Shown here piece after piece: positions 1 through 7,984 of a DNA stretch of 64,000 bases. Each line of letters begins with the position of its first letter. Position 1 is the stretch's first letter. The stretch comes from Nocardia xishanensis NBRC 101358 (GTDB taxonomy: Bacteria > Actinomycetota > Actinomycetes > Mycobacteriales > Mycobacteriaceae): contig NZ_BDCF01000024.1 of assembly GCF_001613365.1 (NCBI RefSeq), forward strand, positions 38,910 through 102,909. The letters are read 5' to 3'. The notes beneath the pieces are model-generated. The model ran no database searches. It saw only the letters and a list, made by a program, of their open reading frames with translations, and had not been told where the DNA came from. The position numbers and the translations under genes are program-made.

Positions 1-140
1 TGCGCGAGCCGGGCTGAACTTCGACGTGCCGGGTCTGCCCGGTCGCCGAGCCCGACCGCGTCGCCGTCGAGGGCTTGCGGCTGGACAGAAACTTTCCCCG
101 AGGCGAGGGTGGCGGCGTGTCCAGCGGACGACGCCGCGCG

Positions 141-737
141 TCACGGACGATCGCGAACGGACTTCAGCAGACCGTAGAGGGCGACAAGGGGTTTCAGCGG
201 CATCCAATCGCCGAACCGGTACTCCGCTCCCCTGACCAGGCGGGCTGCCAGACGGGGCGACTGCTGCGCGAGATAGTGCCTGGCTTTCGCGGCATGGGAC
301 GGCAGCGAGACGATCTTGATTCGATCGACGTCCCTGAGGTACGGGATCGCGAAAGCGATATTCTCCCAAGTGGTCCGGCTCCGCTCCTCCAGGACGAGCT
401 CGCCGCGGTATCCGCGAGCTCGCGTCGCGTACTCGGCCATCAGCGACGCCTCGGTGCGCGGACCCGCGCACGGGCCCCCGCACAGCACGAGCCTGCTCTC
501 GGCCACCGCCGGGTCGATGGACCGCAGGCCCGCACGTACGCGCCACCGGTTCATGGCGTTGGCGCGCACGCCCGCGTTGCGATACCCGAGGACCACGACG
601 GCCTCCGAGGTCCCCGGCGCGTATCCGACGAGCGTGCGCGAGGCACGCCAGTTCGCCCACTCGCCCCACAGCATCAGCAGCGCGAGACCGGCGGTCGTCA
701 GCCAGGTTCGTTTCCGCACGACTCCAGCCAAGCACAC
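141..737 (-). CDS. YdcF/SanA-like (DUF218) membrane-anchored protein
   Basis: A 198-residue protein with one hydrophobic N-terminal segment (about residues 13-30), then a DUF218-type domain. The visible family features are a VVVLGY strand near residue 47, a conserved LCGGP turn, and an ERSRTTWENI helix that matches the usual E-x-S-x-N/T-T-x-E-N pattern. DUF218 proteins are small alpha/beta membrane proteins linked to envelope functions such as vancomycin resistance (SanA); the reaction is not established. The start is uncertain: the GTG at 737 has no clear Shine-Dalgarno and a second GTG lies at 719. It stands next to an SRPBCC remnant and shares no operon with it. Confidence 0.75.
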   Translation of the reverse strand: MCLAGVVRKRTWLTTAGLALLMLWGEWANWRASRTLVGYAPGTSEAVVVLGYRNAGVRANAMNRWRVRAGLRSIDPAVAESRLVLCGGPCAGPRTEASLMAEYATRARGYRGELVLEERSRTTWENIAFAIPYLRDVDRIKIVSLPSHAAKARHYLAQQSPRLAARLVRGAEYRFGDWMPLKPLVALYGLLKSVRDRP

Positions 738-740
738 ACG

Positions 741-887
741 TCAAGAGAGATCAGCGCTCTCAGCCAACGCGTGCTGACGTGGGAGCCGCCGCATCGGCTC
801 GTGGTCACCTGGCAGATCAACGGGCATTGGCAGTACGACCTCGACCCCGCGCACGCCAGTGAGATCGAATTCCTCGTCACCGGCTGA
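741..887 (+). pseudogene. 3'-truncated/5'-deleted SRPBCC (AHSA1-like) remnant
   Basis: The plus-strand reading frame ending at 887 has a stretch of about 38 residues (from 771) containing VLTWEPPHRLVVTWQING followed by WQYDLDPAHASEIEF. This is the middle of the AHSA1/SRPBCC fold (a 'WEPPxRLxxxWQI... E(I/V)' strand pair). Nothing upstream in frame resembles the N-terminal half and the frame stops soon after, so only about a quarter of a normal 150-residue protein is left. I read it as the relic of a deleted gene. The upstream edge abuts the 5' end of the YdcF-like gene on the other strand. Confidence 0.55.
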
Positions 888-2186
888 TCATTCCGCGGTG
901 GACGATCGCGCGCCGAGGCCGAGTTCGCTCCGTCCTCGGCTCGCGTACGCGACGACGGGCACGACGGCCACCGCAAGGACGCCGCCGGTCAACGCGAGAG
1001 CGGGGTAACTGGCCGCGGCGACCACGAGACCGGAACCCAAGCCACCGGCGGCTCCCGCGATGGCGATCGAGACATCCACCACTCCTTGGGTTTTCGCGCG
1101 AGTGGCGACCGGGACGGCGTCGGCGACGATCGCGGTGCCCGCGAGAAGGCCGAAGTTCCAGCCCAGTCCGAGCAGCGCCAAGGCAAGCGCGAGGAGCGCG
1201 ACGGAGTCCCCAGGCGCGGTTGCCGCGAGCAGCCCGGCCGCGAGCAGGGTCAGTCCGGCGGCCGCCGCGACGGGCAGGCGGCCGTAGCGGTCGACGAGCC
1301 AACCGGTCAGCGGCGAAGGCAGGTACATGGCGCCGACGTGAATGGCGATGACCAGCCCGGATGCGGCGGTGCCGTGACCGTGGTCGTGGATGTGCACCGG
1401 CGTCATCGTCATGATCGCCACCATCACCAGCTGGGTCACGCCCATGACCAACGCGCCCACCGCGACACCGCCGCCGGAGCGAGTGGCCGGGTTCGCGGTC
1501 CCGTTCTCGGGGGCGGACGCGTCGCCGTCGACGGGCAAGCTTCTGGCCAGCAACAGCGGGTCGGGCCGCAGCCACAGGGTCAGCACGAGGGCGGCCATCG
1601 CGTAGGCGGCAGCGGCGAGGAGGAACGGTCCGGCCAAGGTCGGGATGCCGAGCGATTCGGCGAGCGCGCCGGTCGGGGCGGCGAGGTTGGGGCCGACGAC
1701 GCCGCCGAGGGTGGTGGCGACCAGCACGGTCGCGACCGCGCGCCCGCGATGCGAAGCGTCGGCCAAATCGGCTCCGGCATAACGGGCTTGCAGGTTGGTG
1801 GCGTTGCCCGCGCCGTAGACGAAGAGCGCGACGAACAACAGCACCGGATCGTCCACCACGGCCGCGGCCACGACGCCGAGGCTGCCGACCGCTCCGATCA
1901 GGTACCCGGCGGCCAAGCCGGGACGGCGGCCGCGGGCTTGCGACATGCGCCCGACGGCGACGGCGGCCAGCGCCGAGCCCGCGGTGAGCAAGGCGCTCGG
2001 CAGTCCGGCCAGGCCGGTGGAGTCGAGCATGTCCTTGGCCAGTAGGGCGCCCACGGTGACGCCCGCGGCCAGTCCCGCCCCGCTGAGAATCTGCGCGGCG
2101 ACGAGCACCCGCACCATGCGGCGCTGGAGCTCCGGGATATCGCGCAGCTCGGGGCCGGACGAGATGGTGGTGTCGGTGCTGAACAC
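888..2186 (-). CDS. MFS transporter
   Basis: A major facilitator superfamily protein of 432 residues with about 12 hydrophobic segments. After the first helix comes a loop of the MFS A-motif type (GRMSQARGRRPGLAAG), and the second half has a similar loop (GWLVDRYGRLPVA). The GTG at 2186 is preferred because GGAAGAAG lies 4 bases before it; the open frame continues upstream without a better ribosome site. It is divergent from the ArsR-rhodanese gene, and a palindrome lies between the two, which suggests that regulator controls this putative exporter. The substrate is unknown; ArsR-rhodanese pairings suggest metalloid, sulfur or oxidant stress, but this is inference. Confidence 0.85.
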   Translation of the reverse strand: MFSTDTTISSGPELRDIPELQRRMVRVLVAAQILSGAGLAAGVTVGALLAKDMLDSTGLAGLPSALLTAGSALAAVAVGRMSQARGRRPGLAAGYLIGAVGSLGVVAAAVVDDPVLLFVALFVYGAGNATNLQARYAGADLADASHRGRAVATVLVATTLGGVVGPNLAAPTGALAESLGIPTLAGPFLLAAAAYAMAALVLTLWLRPDPLLLARSLPVDGDASAPENGTANPATRSGGGVAVGALVMGVTQLVMVAIMTMTPVHIHDHGHGTAASGLVIAIHVGAMYLPSPLTGWLVDRYGRLPVAAAAGLTLLAAGLLAATAPGDSVALLALALALLGLGWNFGLLAGTAIVADAVPVATRAKTQGVVDVSIAIAGAAGGLGSGLVVAAASYPALALTGGVLAVAVVPVVAYASRGRSELGLGARSSTAE

Positions 2187-2278
2187 AGAGCTTCTTCCTT
2201 CGACTTGCCCGCCCGCTCCGCTGTGCTCGACGAGCGCCGCGTCCACAACAGCCGACGCGAATAAACTAGCTATCACGT

Positions 2279-2300
2279 TGTTCCAAAGATGTTTGGAACA
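2279..2300. promoter_or_regulatory. Perfect palindrome, probable ArsR operator
   Basis: Arms TGTTCCAAA and TTTGGAACA are perfect 9-base inverted repeats separated by GATG, in the divergent region between the MFS gene and the ArsR-rhodanese gene. A second, overlapping repeat GGAA-CACTA-TTCC runs 2295-2307. Size, symmetry and AT-rich surroundings fit an ArsR-type dimer site. Binding is inferred. Confidence 0.7.
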
Positions 2301-2328
2301 CTATTCCATGAATCATTGGAGAAGCAAG

Positions 2329-2982
2329 GTGAGTGAGCTGACCGGCCGCAAAGCCGCCCTCTACGACCAGATCGCCCGCGTCGGCAAAGCGCTCGGCAAC
2401 GGCCGCCGCCTGCAGATCCTCGACCTGCTCGCCCAGGGCGAGCGCACCGTCGAGTCGATCGCGACCGCGACCGGCATGAACCTCACCACCGCGTCGGCCA
2501 ACCTACAGACCCTGAAGAACGGCGGACTCGTCGAAGCGCGCCGCGACGGCACCCGCCAGTACTACCGTCTCGCCGGAGAGGACATCGCCCGGCTCTTCTC
2601 ACTCGTGCAAAGCGTCGCCGAAGCCCACCTCGCCGATGTCGCCGTCGCGGCCGCCGCGGCGCTCGGCGCTCCCGACGACGTGATCACCCGCGACGAACTG
2701 ATCCGCCGCCGCGACAACGGCGACATCATCCTCGTCGACGTCCGCCCGCACGAGGAATACGAAGCCGGGCATATTCCCGGCGCGATCAACATCCCCCTCG
2801 CCGAACTCGCCGACCGGCTCGCCGAGCTGCCCGCCGACCGTGACATCGTCGCCTACTGCCGCGGCGCCTACTGCGTCATGGCGCCCGAGGCGATTCGCAT
2901 CGCGGGCGAAGGGGGCCGATCGGTCAAGCGCTTCGACGAAGGCATGCTCGAATGGCGTTTGGCTGGGCTGCCCGTCACCTGA
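2329..2982 (+). CDS. ArsR-family regulator fused to a rhodanese domain
   Basis: A fusion of 217 residues. Residues about 1-100 are an ArsR winged helix (GNGRRLQILDLLAQGERTV, then MNLTTASANLQTLKNGGLV and RDGTRQYYRL as the wing). Residues about 115-215 are a rhodanese domain with DVRPHEEYEAGHIPGAINIP and the active-site loop CRGAYCV, which keeps the catalytic cysteine. Such fusions sense reactive sulfur or related electrophiles through the rhodanese cysteine in characterised cases; the signal here is not shown. I chose the GTG at 2329, after GGAGAAG; an ATG at 2308 would add 7 residues. It is divergent from the MFS gene with a palindrome between them. Confidence 0.85.
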   Translation: MSELTGRKAALYDQIARVGKALGNGRRLQILDLLAQGERTVESIATATGMNLTTASANLQTLKNGGLVEARRDGTRQYYRLAGEDIARLFSLVQSVAEAHLADVAVAAAAALGAPDDVITRDELIRRRDNGDIILVDVRPHEEYEAGHIPGAINIPLAELADRLAELPADRDIVAYCRGAYCVMAPEAIRIAGEGGRSVKRFDEGMLEWRLAGLPVT

Positions 2983-3060
2983 GCGCTGCCCGTCGATTCA
3001 AGCGCTGCCGGTCATCCGATCGCCGTCATTCACCCGAGGGCTGTCGTCCATCCGAGCCCG

Positions 3061-3082
3061 GGGCCGGCGAGAACGCCGGCCC
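3061..3082. terminator. Hairpin between convergent genes
   Basis: Perfect 8-base arms GGGCCGGC and GCCGGCCC with loop GAGAAC, between the end of the ArsR-rhodanese gene and the end of the Lsr2-type gene. It could serve both convergent transcripts. No T-run follows, which is usual in this high-GC group. Confidence 0.6.
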
Positions 3083-3115
3083 GCGCCCGACCGTGCACTT
3101 TTCAGGACCTGCCTG

Positions 3116-3454
3116 TTACGAGGCGGCTTTCTCGTACGCCGCAACGAGATCGGACGGCACCCGTCCGCGACTCGGCACCGCGAGACCGTTCGCCCGCGCC
3201 CACTGTCGAACCACGCCGGCCTCGGGTCCGCGCGTATTCGTCGGCACGATGGTGGCGCTGCGCCGACGTGTCGCTTTCCCGACCTGACGACCGAACGGAA
3301 TCCACTCGCCGAACACTTCTCGCAAGCGAGCGGCATTCTCCTCGGACAAGTCGATTTCGTAGCCGACTCCGTCGACAGCGAACGACACCGTTTCCACGGC
3401 GGGTGAACGTCCGTCGAAATCATCGATCACTGTGACAACCACTCTGCGTGCCAT
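3116..3454 (-). CDS. lsr2: Lsr2-family nucleoid protein
   Basis: A 112-residue protein with the Lsr2 plan. The N-terminal dimerisation half is MARRVVVTVIDDFDG followed by VSFAVDGVGYEIDLSEENAARLREV. A basic linker follows, then the C-terminal DNA-binding domain with VVRQWARANGLAVPSRGRVPSDLVAAYEKA. The RGR tripeptide is the AT-hook-like element that inserts into the minor groove. Lsr2 bridges AT-rich DNA and silences acquired genes. The ATG at 3454 has GGGAG 9 bases upstream; an in-frame ATG at 3460 is too close to it. Nocardiae usually carry more than one Lsr2, so this may be a paralogue. Confidence 0.9.
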   Translation of the reverse strand: MARRVVVTVIDDFDGRSPAVETVSFAVDGVGYEIDLSEENAARLREVFGEWIPFGRQVGKATRRRSATIVPTNTRGPEAGVVRQWARANGLAVPSRGRVPSDLVAAYEKAAS

Positions 3455-3853
3455 CGACATCCACTCCCAACTCATCGAATCGACCGGACCGTCCCCTGCC
3501 GAACCGGAGAGCAACGCGATCCAGACAGCTCGAAACCGTCGCTGTTCTGGGACTCTCCGTCCAGACGCAGGATGGTACGCCCGTTCGGTCCGAACGCGGA
3601 ATCGATGTCCGCTCCGGCACTTCCGAGCTCTCGACGCGAAAACGAGTACCGTTCCCGAAAATCGGCGACGCACGACCCGACGACGCGGCAGACGCCGAAC
3701 GCCTCCTCACCGCCGTGGCGAAGTCCCTCGCTCCTCCGACGCCGATGACGCGTCACGGGCCGGTTCGTGGAGAATTCTCCCGACGGTGTCACAAAACGAC
3801 GAATCCCGGTGTCTCGTGAGTGAACTGGCGACAGCGATGAACAGGAGCCACCG
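3455..3853. other. Intergenic region between lsr2 and the ECF sigma gene
   Basis: No gene is supported in these 399 bases. They hold the 5' regions of two divergent genes. The only structure I see is a 15-base palindrome at 3582-3596, CGTTCGG-T-CCGAACG, about 130 bases upstream of the lsr2 start; it could be a regulator site. Confidence 0.5.
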
Positions 3854-4813
3854 ATGACCAGTACGTTCCGCACCGGCGACGCGCGAGCCGACATGCGGTC
3901 CTGGCCGGAGTCGGCGGCCGGCCCGCAGCGTCCCGCGGACCCGGCGACGGAGGCGTTCGTCACTCACCGCAACCTGCTGTTCACCGTCGCCTACGAATTG
4001 CTCGGCTCGGCCGCCGACGCGGAGGACGTGCTGCAGGAGACCTGGCTGCGCTGGGCGGACGTCGATCTCGACGCGGTGCGGGATCAGCGTGCGTACCTGA
4101 TCAGGATCACCACCCGCCAAGCGCTCAATCGGATGCGCGCACTTGGCAGGCGCAAGGAGTCCTACGTCGGGCCCTGGCTGCCCGAACCGCTGCTCACCTC
4201 ACCCGACGTGGCCGAGGACGTCGAGCTGGCCGACAGCGTCTCGATGGCGATGCTGCTGGTGCTCGAGACGCTCACACCGACCGAGCGGGCGGTGTTCGTG
4301 CTGCGCGAGGTCTTCGATCTGGGATACGACGAGATCGCACGAGCCGTCGGCAAGAGCTCGGCCGCGGTCCGTCAGATCGCCCACCGGGCACGGGAACACG
4401 TCGCGGCGCGGCGGCCGCGCGGTGTCGTATCGCCCGCCGAGACGCGGGATGCGCTCGCGGCGTTTCAGCGGGCGGTCGAAACAGGTGATCTCCAGGGCTT
4501 GCTCGACCTGCTCGCGCCGGACGTCGTGCTGGTCGGCGACGGCGGCGGAGTCGTGCAGGCCGTGCCGCGCCCCATCGTGGGAGCCGACCGGGTGGCTCGT
4601 CTGCTGGCGGCCGGCGTGCCGAAGATCGCGGGCGAGATATCGGCCGAACCGGTGCAGCTCAATGGGCGCCCGGCGCTGATCGTGCGGATCGACGGGGTGA
4701 TCGACGACGTCGTGGCGGTGCGCATCGACGACGGCTTGATCACCGCGCTCTATGTCGTGCGCAATCCCGAGAAGCTGTCGCGCGTGCAGCGGGAGACCGC
4801 GGTGAGCCGCTGA
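3854..4813 (+). CDS. ECF41-type RNA polymerase sigma factor with SnoaL-like C-terminal domain
   Basis: A 319-residue sigma-70 family factor. Region 2 is visible as HRNLLFTVAYELLGSAADAEDVLQETWLRW and region 4 as LTPTERAVFVLREVFDLGYDEIARAVGKSSAAVRQIAHRARE. The C-terminal extension of about 115 residues is a SnoaL_2-like fold carrying DGGGVVQAVPRPIVG, which matches the DGGG element that modulates activity in ECF41 (SigJ-like) factors. An AGGAG at 3843-3847 supports the ATG. ECF41 genes usually adjoin the gene of a carboxymuconolactone decarboxylase, oxidoreductase or epimerase that they control; none is adjacent here, so the target is unclear. Confidence 0.9.
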   Translation: MTSTFRTGDARADMRSWPESAAGPQRPADPATEAFVTHRNLLFTVAYELLGSAADAEDVLQETWLRWADVDLDAVRDQRAYLIRITTRQALNRMRALGRRKESYVGPWLPEPLLTSPDVAEDVELADSVSMAMLLVLETLTPTERAVFVLREVFDLGYDEIARAVGKSSAAVRQIAHRAREHVAARRPRGVVSPAETRDALAAFQRAVETGDLQGLLDLLAPDVVLVGDGGGVVQAVPRPIVGADRVARLLAAGVPKIAGEISAEPVQLNGRPALIVRIDGVIDDVVAVRIDDGLITALYVVRNPEKLSRVQRETAVSR

Positions 4814-4893
4814 GCTCGGGCGCGGTGTTCGATGGCCGGATCTGACAGAGATACGTCGTTGCGGCCACCGGCGCGCGCCTCGAGGATGGACGC

Positions 4894-5877
4894 ATGAGTT
4901 CGAGCCACCGCGTCGTCATCGCGACGTTCCCCGATGTCGACCTGCTCGATGTGACCGGGCCCGCCGAGGTTTTCGCGCTGGCGAACCGCGAGGGCGGCGG
5001 GCGGGTGCGCTACGACGTGCGGCTGGCGAGCCCGGTCCGCGGCGAAGTGCGCACCTCGGCGGGGGTGCGCGTCGTCACCGACGTGGGCTTCGACGAGGTC
5101 GAGCCGACGATCGACACGTTGATCGTCCCCGGCGCGGTCGACACCCCACCCGGCGGGCCGGTCGCGCGCATCGATCGGGAGGTGGTGGCGTGGATCGAGT
5201 CCGTGGCGCCGTACGCGAGGCGGATAGCCTCGGTGTGCGTAGGCGCGCATCTGCTCGCCGCCGCGGGTTTGCTGGACGGAAGAACGGCCACCACGCACTG
5301 GTCGACGGCCGGCCAGCTCGCCGCCGAGCATCCGCACATCGTCGTCGACCCCGACCCGATCTTCATTCGCTCCGGCCGGATCTGGACCGGCGCGGGGATC
5401 AGCGCGTGCCTCGACCTCTCCCTGGCATTGGTGGCCGAGGATCACGGCGAGGACTTGGCGTTGCAGATCGCGCGCCAACTGGTGGTCTACCTCAAACGGC
5501 AAGGCGGGCAAAGTCAATTCAGCGTGCCGCTGAGCAGTCCCGCGACCGCGCGCCGCGATATCGATGACCTGCGGCTCTTCATCACCGAGAACTTGGACGG
5601 GGATCTGTCCACCGCGACGCTCGCGGCCAAGATGTGCCTGAGCGAGCGCCATTTCACCCGTGTCTTCCAGCAGGAGACCGGCGCAAGCGCCGCGGTCTAT
5701 GTGGAGGCGTGCCGGGTGGAAGCGGCGCGCCGTCTGCTCGAAACCACCGACCAGCCCCTCGAACGGATCGCCGCGACGGTCGGGCTCGGCTCGGTCGAGA
5801 CACTGCACCGCGCCTTCCGCAGGCAACTCTCCGCCACACCCGGCGACTACCGGAAGCGATTCCGCGTAACCACCTGA
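4894..5877 (+). CDS. GlxA-type transcriptional regulator (DJ-1/PfpI domain + AraC helix-turn-helix)
   Basis: A 327-residue regulator. Residues about 5-175 form a DJ-1/PfpI-like domain with the nucleophile-elbow sequence SVCVGAHLLAAAGLL (Cys115) and the usual TTHWSTAGQLA. Residues about 215-325 form an AraC DNA-binding domain (LATLAAKMCLSERHFTRVFQQETG, then a second helix-turn-helix ending in FRRQLSATPGDYRKRF). Proteins of this family respond to small nitrogenous or amide metabolites. It sits 56 bases before an isochorismatase-like hydrolase on the same strand, its most likely target; the ligand is unknown. Confidence 0.88.
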   Translation: MSSSHRVVIATFPDVDLLDVTGPAEVFALANREGGGRVRYDVRLASPVRGEVRTSAGVRVVTDVGFDEVEPTIDTLIVPGAVDTPPGGPVARIDREVVAWIESVAPYARRIASVCVGAHLLAAAGLLDGRTATTHWSTAGQLAAEHPHIVVDPDPIFIRSGRIWTGAGISACLDLSLALVAEDHGEDLALQIARQLVVYLKRQGGQSQFSVPLSSPATARRDIDDLRLFITENLDGDLSTATLAAKMCLSERHFTRVFQQETGASAAVYVEACRVEAARRLLETTDQPLERIAATVGLGSVETLHRAFRRQLSATPGDYRKRFRVTT

Positions 5878-5933
5878 ATATCGAGCGGAGATTCCGCTCG
5901 AATTTCCCTTTCCCACACAGAAAGTAGCAACAC

Positions 5934-6545
5934 ATGTCGATGAATGCTGTCTCCAGCACCCTGCGCGAGGTGATCGGTCTCGACGATCGGCTGCCGCGAC
6001 TGGCAGAAGCCACGGTGATCATGATCGATTTCCAGAACACCTATCTGCGCGGTGTCATGGCCGTGGACGGGGCTGCGGACGCGCTGGCAGCAGGCGCCCG
6101 ATTGCTCACGGCCGCGAGAGAATCGGGCCGACCGGTGGTGCACATCGTGAACGACGGCGGACCGGACACGCCCTATGACATTCGCGCCGAGATCGGCGCG
6201 ATCAGCGATCCGGTCGCGCCACAAGCGGGAGAACCGGTGGTGGTCAAGCAATTCCCGAACGCGTTCCACGGCACCGATCTCGAGCAGACCTTGAAAGAGC
6301 TCGGCGCTGGACGGGAATTGGTGCTCGCCGGGTTCATGACCCACATGTGCGTGAGCTACACCGCCCAGGGTGCGTTCGATCTCGGCTACCGCCCGACCGT
6401 CGTCGCGGAAGCGACAGCCACTCGGTCCCTGCCGAATCCCGTGGGCGACCCGGTGTCCTCGGCCGCGCTCCAGAACGCGGCCCTGACCACCATCGCCGAC
6501 CTGTTCGGTGTCATCGCCCCGACGGTGGACGACATCCTGTCCTAG
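5934..6545 (+). CDS. Isochorismatase-family cysteine hydrolase
   Basis: A 203-residue cysteine hydrolase. The family triad is visible: Asp32 in MIDFQN, Lys105 in VVVKQFPNAF and Cys139 in GFMTHMCVSYTAQGAFDLGY. The family includes isochorismatases, nicotinamidases and N-carbamoyl or ureide amidohydrolases, and the exact substrate cannot be read from sequence. It follows the GlxA-type regulator gene on the same strand, a common pairing, so the two probably act together. Confidence 0.87.
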   Translation: MSMNAVSSTLREVIGLDDRLPRLAEATVIMIDFQNTYLRGVMAVDGAADALAAGARLLTAARESGRPVVHIVNDGGPDTPYDIRAEIGAISDPVAPQAGEPVVVKQFPNAFHGTDLEQTLKELGAGRELVLAGFMTHMCVSYTAQGAFDLGYRPTVVAEATATRSLPNPVGDPVSSAALQNAALTTIADLFGVIAPTVDDILS

Positions 6546-6595
6546 GCCGGACCGCACGCGCACAGGTGTCGGTCCGAGTTGCTACCTTGCGCGGC

Positions 6596-7240
6596 ATGAC
6601 GATCGATCGGGGCGCGAGCTCCGCACACGGGGCGGCTCTGACGGAGCGCGTGCTCGAGGTGGTGCGGCGGGCGCCGGAAGCGTCCGCGCTGGAGTACCAG
6701 CACGTGCCTTGGGTGGCGGATATCCCGCGGCCGATGGCGGCGGATGTCTTGGCGGACATTGTTTTTCCGTCGGGACGTCCACTGTCGCCCAGCCTGCGGG
6801 CGTGGCTGGCGTTCGATGTGAGCCTGCTGGAGCGTTACGGCTGGTTCGGCCCGGATGGCGAGTTCACACCACGGACGCTGGACGAGTTGGTGGGTGACGA
6901 ACTCGGCGGACCATGGGGAGAGTGTTACCTTCCGCTGGCCGACCGCTTCGATGAATGCTTCCTGCTGCCCGGTGGTTCGGACTCCCGGCGAGTCATTGCA
7001 GTAGGCGAGCCCGACACCGAGGGCGAATACCCCGTACTCGCTGTCGATGTCGACGACCTACCTTTCGTGGGCCTGATGTACCCCGGTTTCGACGTCTACC
7101 TGGCCGATACCGCGAAGCTCGTTCGTATGGAATTCCCTACCTACACGGCGCTTTTCGATCACGCGACCTACGGTCCGCGCATGCGGCGGCACGCCCGTCA
7201 CTGGTTCGGGGGAGATGCTTGCGCCGAGTTTCCGTTCTGA
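6596..7240 (+). CDS. Hypothetical protein (possibly SMI1/KNR4-like)
   Basis: A 214-residue soluble protein with no signal peptide or membrane segment. The middle (GEPDTEGEYPVLAVDVDDLPFVGLMYPGFDVYLAD) recalls the acidic central strands of SMI1/KNR4 (SUKH) immunity-type proteins, but I cannot confirm the family. The ATG at 6596 begins MTIDRGASS; no strong ribosome site is seen, so a leaderless or weakly translated start is possible. No toxin partner is visible nearby. The 109 bases after it separate it from the convergent TetR gene. Confidence 0.6.
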   Translation: MTIDRGASSAHGAALTERVLEVVRRAPEASALEYQHVPWVADIPRPMAADVLADIVFPSGRPLSPSLRAWLAFDVSLLERYGWFGPDGEFTPRTLDELVGDELGGPWGECYLPLADRFDECFLLPGGSDSRRVIAVGEPDTEGEYPVLAVDVDDLPFVGLMYPGFDVYLADTAKLVRMEFPTYTALFDHATYGPRMRRHARHWFGGDACAEFPF

Positions 7241-7349
7241 GTCCGGAGATCACCGGCCCGGAACGCTGGTGACGCCGGGCTGTGAACGGGCTGAGCTCGT
7301 CGCCGCACCAGTCCAGCCCAGCCCCGGCCGCAGCCGAGGCGCGTCGCCG

Positions 7350-7916
7350 TCACGGCCGCAAGAGATGTTCTCCGGCGAGCTGGATGGCTTCGAGTGTGGT
7401 GTAGCCGGGATGGTCCGCGACGATGAAGTGGCGGCCGATGGCGAGCGCGAAGGTCAGCATGCTGCGCGCCTCGATTTCGTCGGGATCGGCAAGGAAAGCG
7501 CCGAACATTGTGCGCAGGAACGTCATCCGCTCGTTGTCGACGCGCCGCAGGCGCGTCGCGACCGACCGGTCGTGGTTGGCCCAGGCACGGATGGCCAGAT
7601 CGATCCGGTGCAGGTCCTCCGAGAACGTCATCCGGCCCACGCGCCGGATGCGGTCGGCGGCGTCGCCGCCTCCGGCGTTCGCTTGGGCGATGACCTCCGT
7701 GGTGCAGCGACGCTCCCACTCGTCGAGCATCTCCGCGAGAAACGCGGCACGCCCGTCGAAGTGCCCGTAGAACCCGCCCTTGGTCACGCCGAGCGCGGCG
7801 GCGAGCGTCTCGACACGGACGGCGTCCGGCCCTCCTTCGGCGAGTGCTTCGAGACCCGCCGCTATCCAGCGGGCTCGGGTCGTTCGGGCCACGGCGGGAA
7901 TCCCGGTCACCTCCAT
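7350..7916 (-). CDS. TetR-family transcriptional regulator
   Basis: A 188-residue TetR protein. The N-terminal helix-turn-helix reads RWIAAGLEALAEGGPDAVRVETLAAALGVTKGGFYGHFDGRAAFLAEMLDEWE, followed by an all-helical ligand-binding domain with no recognisable specificity. The ATG at 7916 (MEVTGIPAVAR) is preferred over the longer open frame, which would run through the operator. It is divergent from a small membrane protein gene and probably represses both through the double palindrome between them. Confidence 0.9.
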   Translation of the reverse strand: MEVTGIPAVARTTRARWIAAGLEALAEGGPDAVRVETLAAALGVTKGGFYGHFDGRAAFLAEMLDEWERRCTTEVIAQANAGGGDAADRIRRVGRMTFSEDLHRIDLAIRAWANHDRSVATRLRRVDNERMTFLRTMFGAFLADPDEIEARSMLTFALAIGRHFIVADHPGYTTLEAIQLAGEHLLRP

Positions 7917-7929
7917 TGATCGACTGCCT

Positions 7930-7972
7930 TTTATACGGTACCGTACAAATATTCTGTACGGTACCGTATAAA
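7930..7972. promoter_or_regulatory. Double palindromic TetR operator
   Basis: Two perfect 18-base inverted arms, TTTATACGGTACCGTACA and its complement, are separated by AATATTC. Each arm contains the self-complementary 12-mer TACGGTACCGTA, so the site can hold two TetR dimers side by side. It fills the space between the divergent TetR start (7916) and the membrane protein start (7985), so one bound unit would block both promoters. Confidence 0.85.
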
Positions 7973-7984
7973 TGGAGGCGAACC

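Noticed and set aside
1..140. Possible end of an upstream gene at the left edge
   Set aside because: All frames were read; one has a stop at about 15-17, but there is too little sequence to assign a gene.
1086..2045. Plus-strand open frame across the MFS transporter gene
   Set aside because: Shadow of the MFS gene: composition dominated by Gly, Arg and Gln, with no recognised motif or ribosome site.
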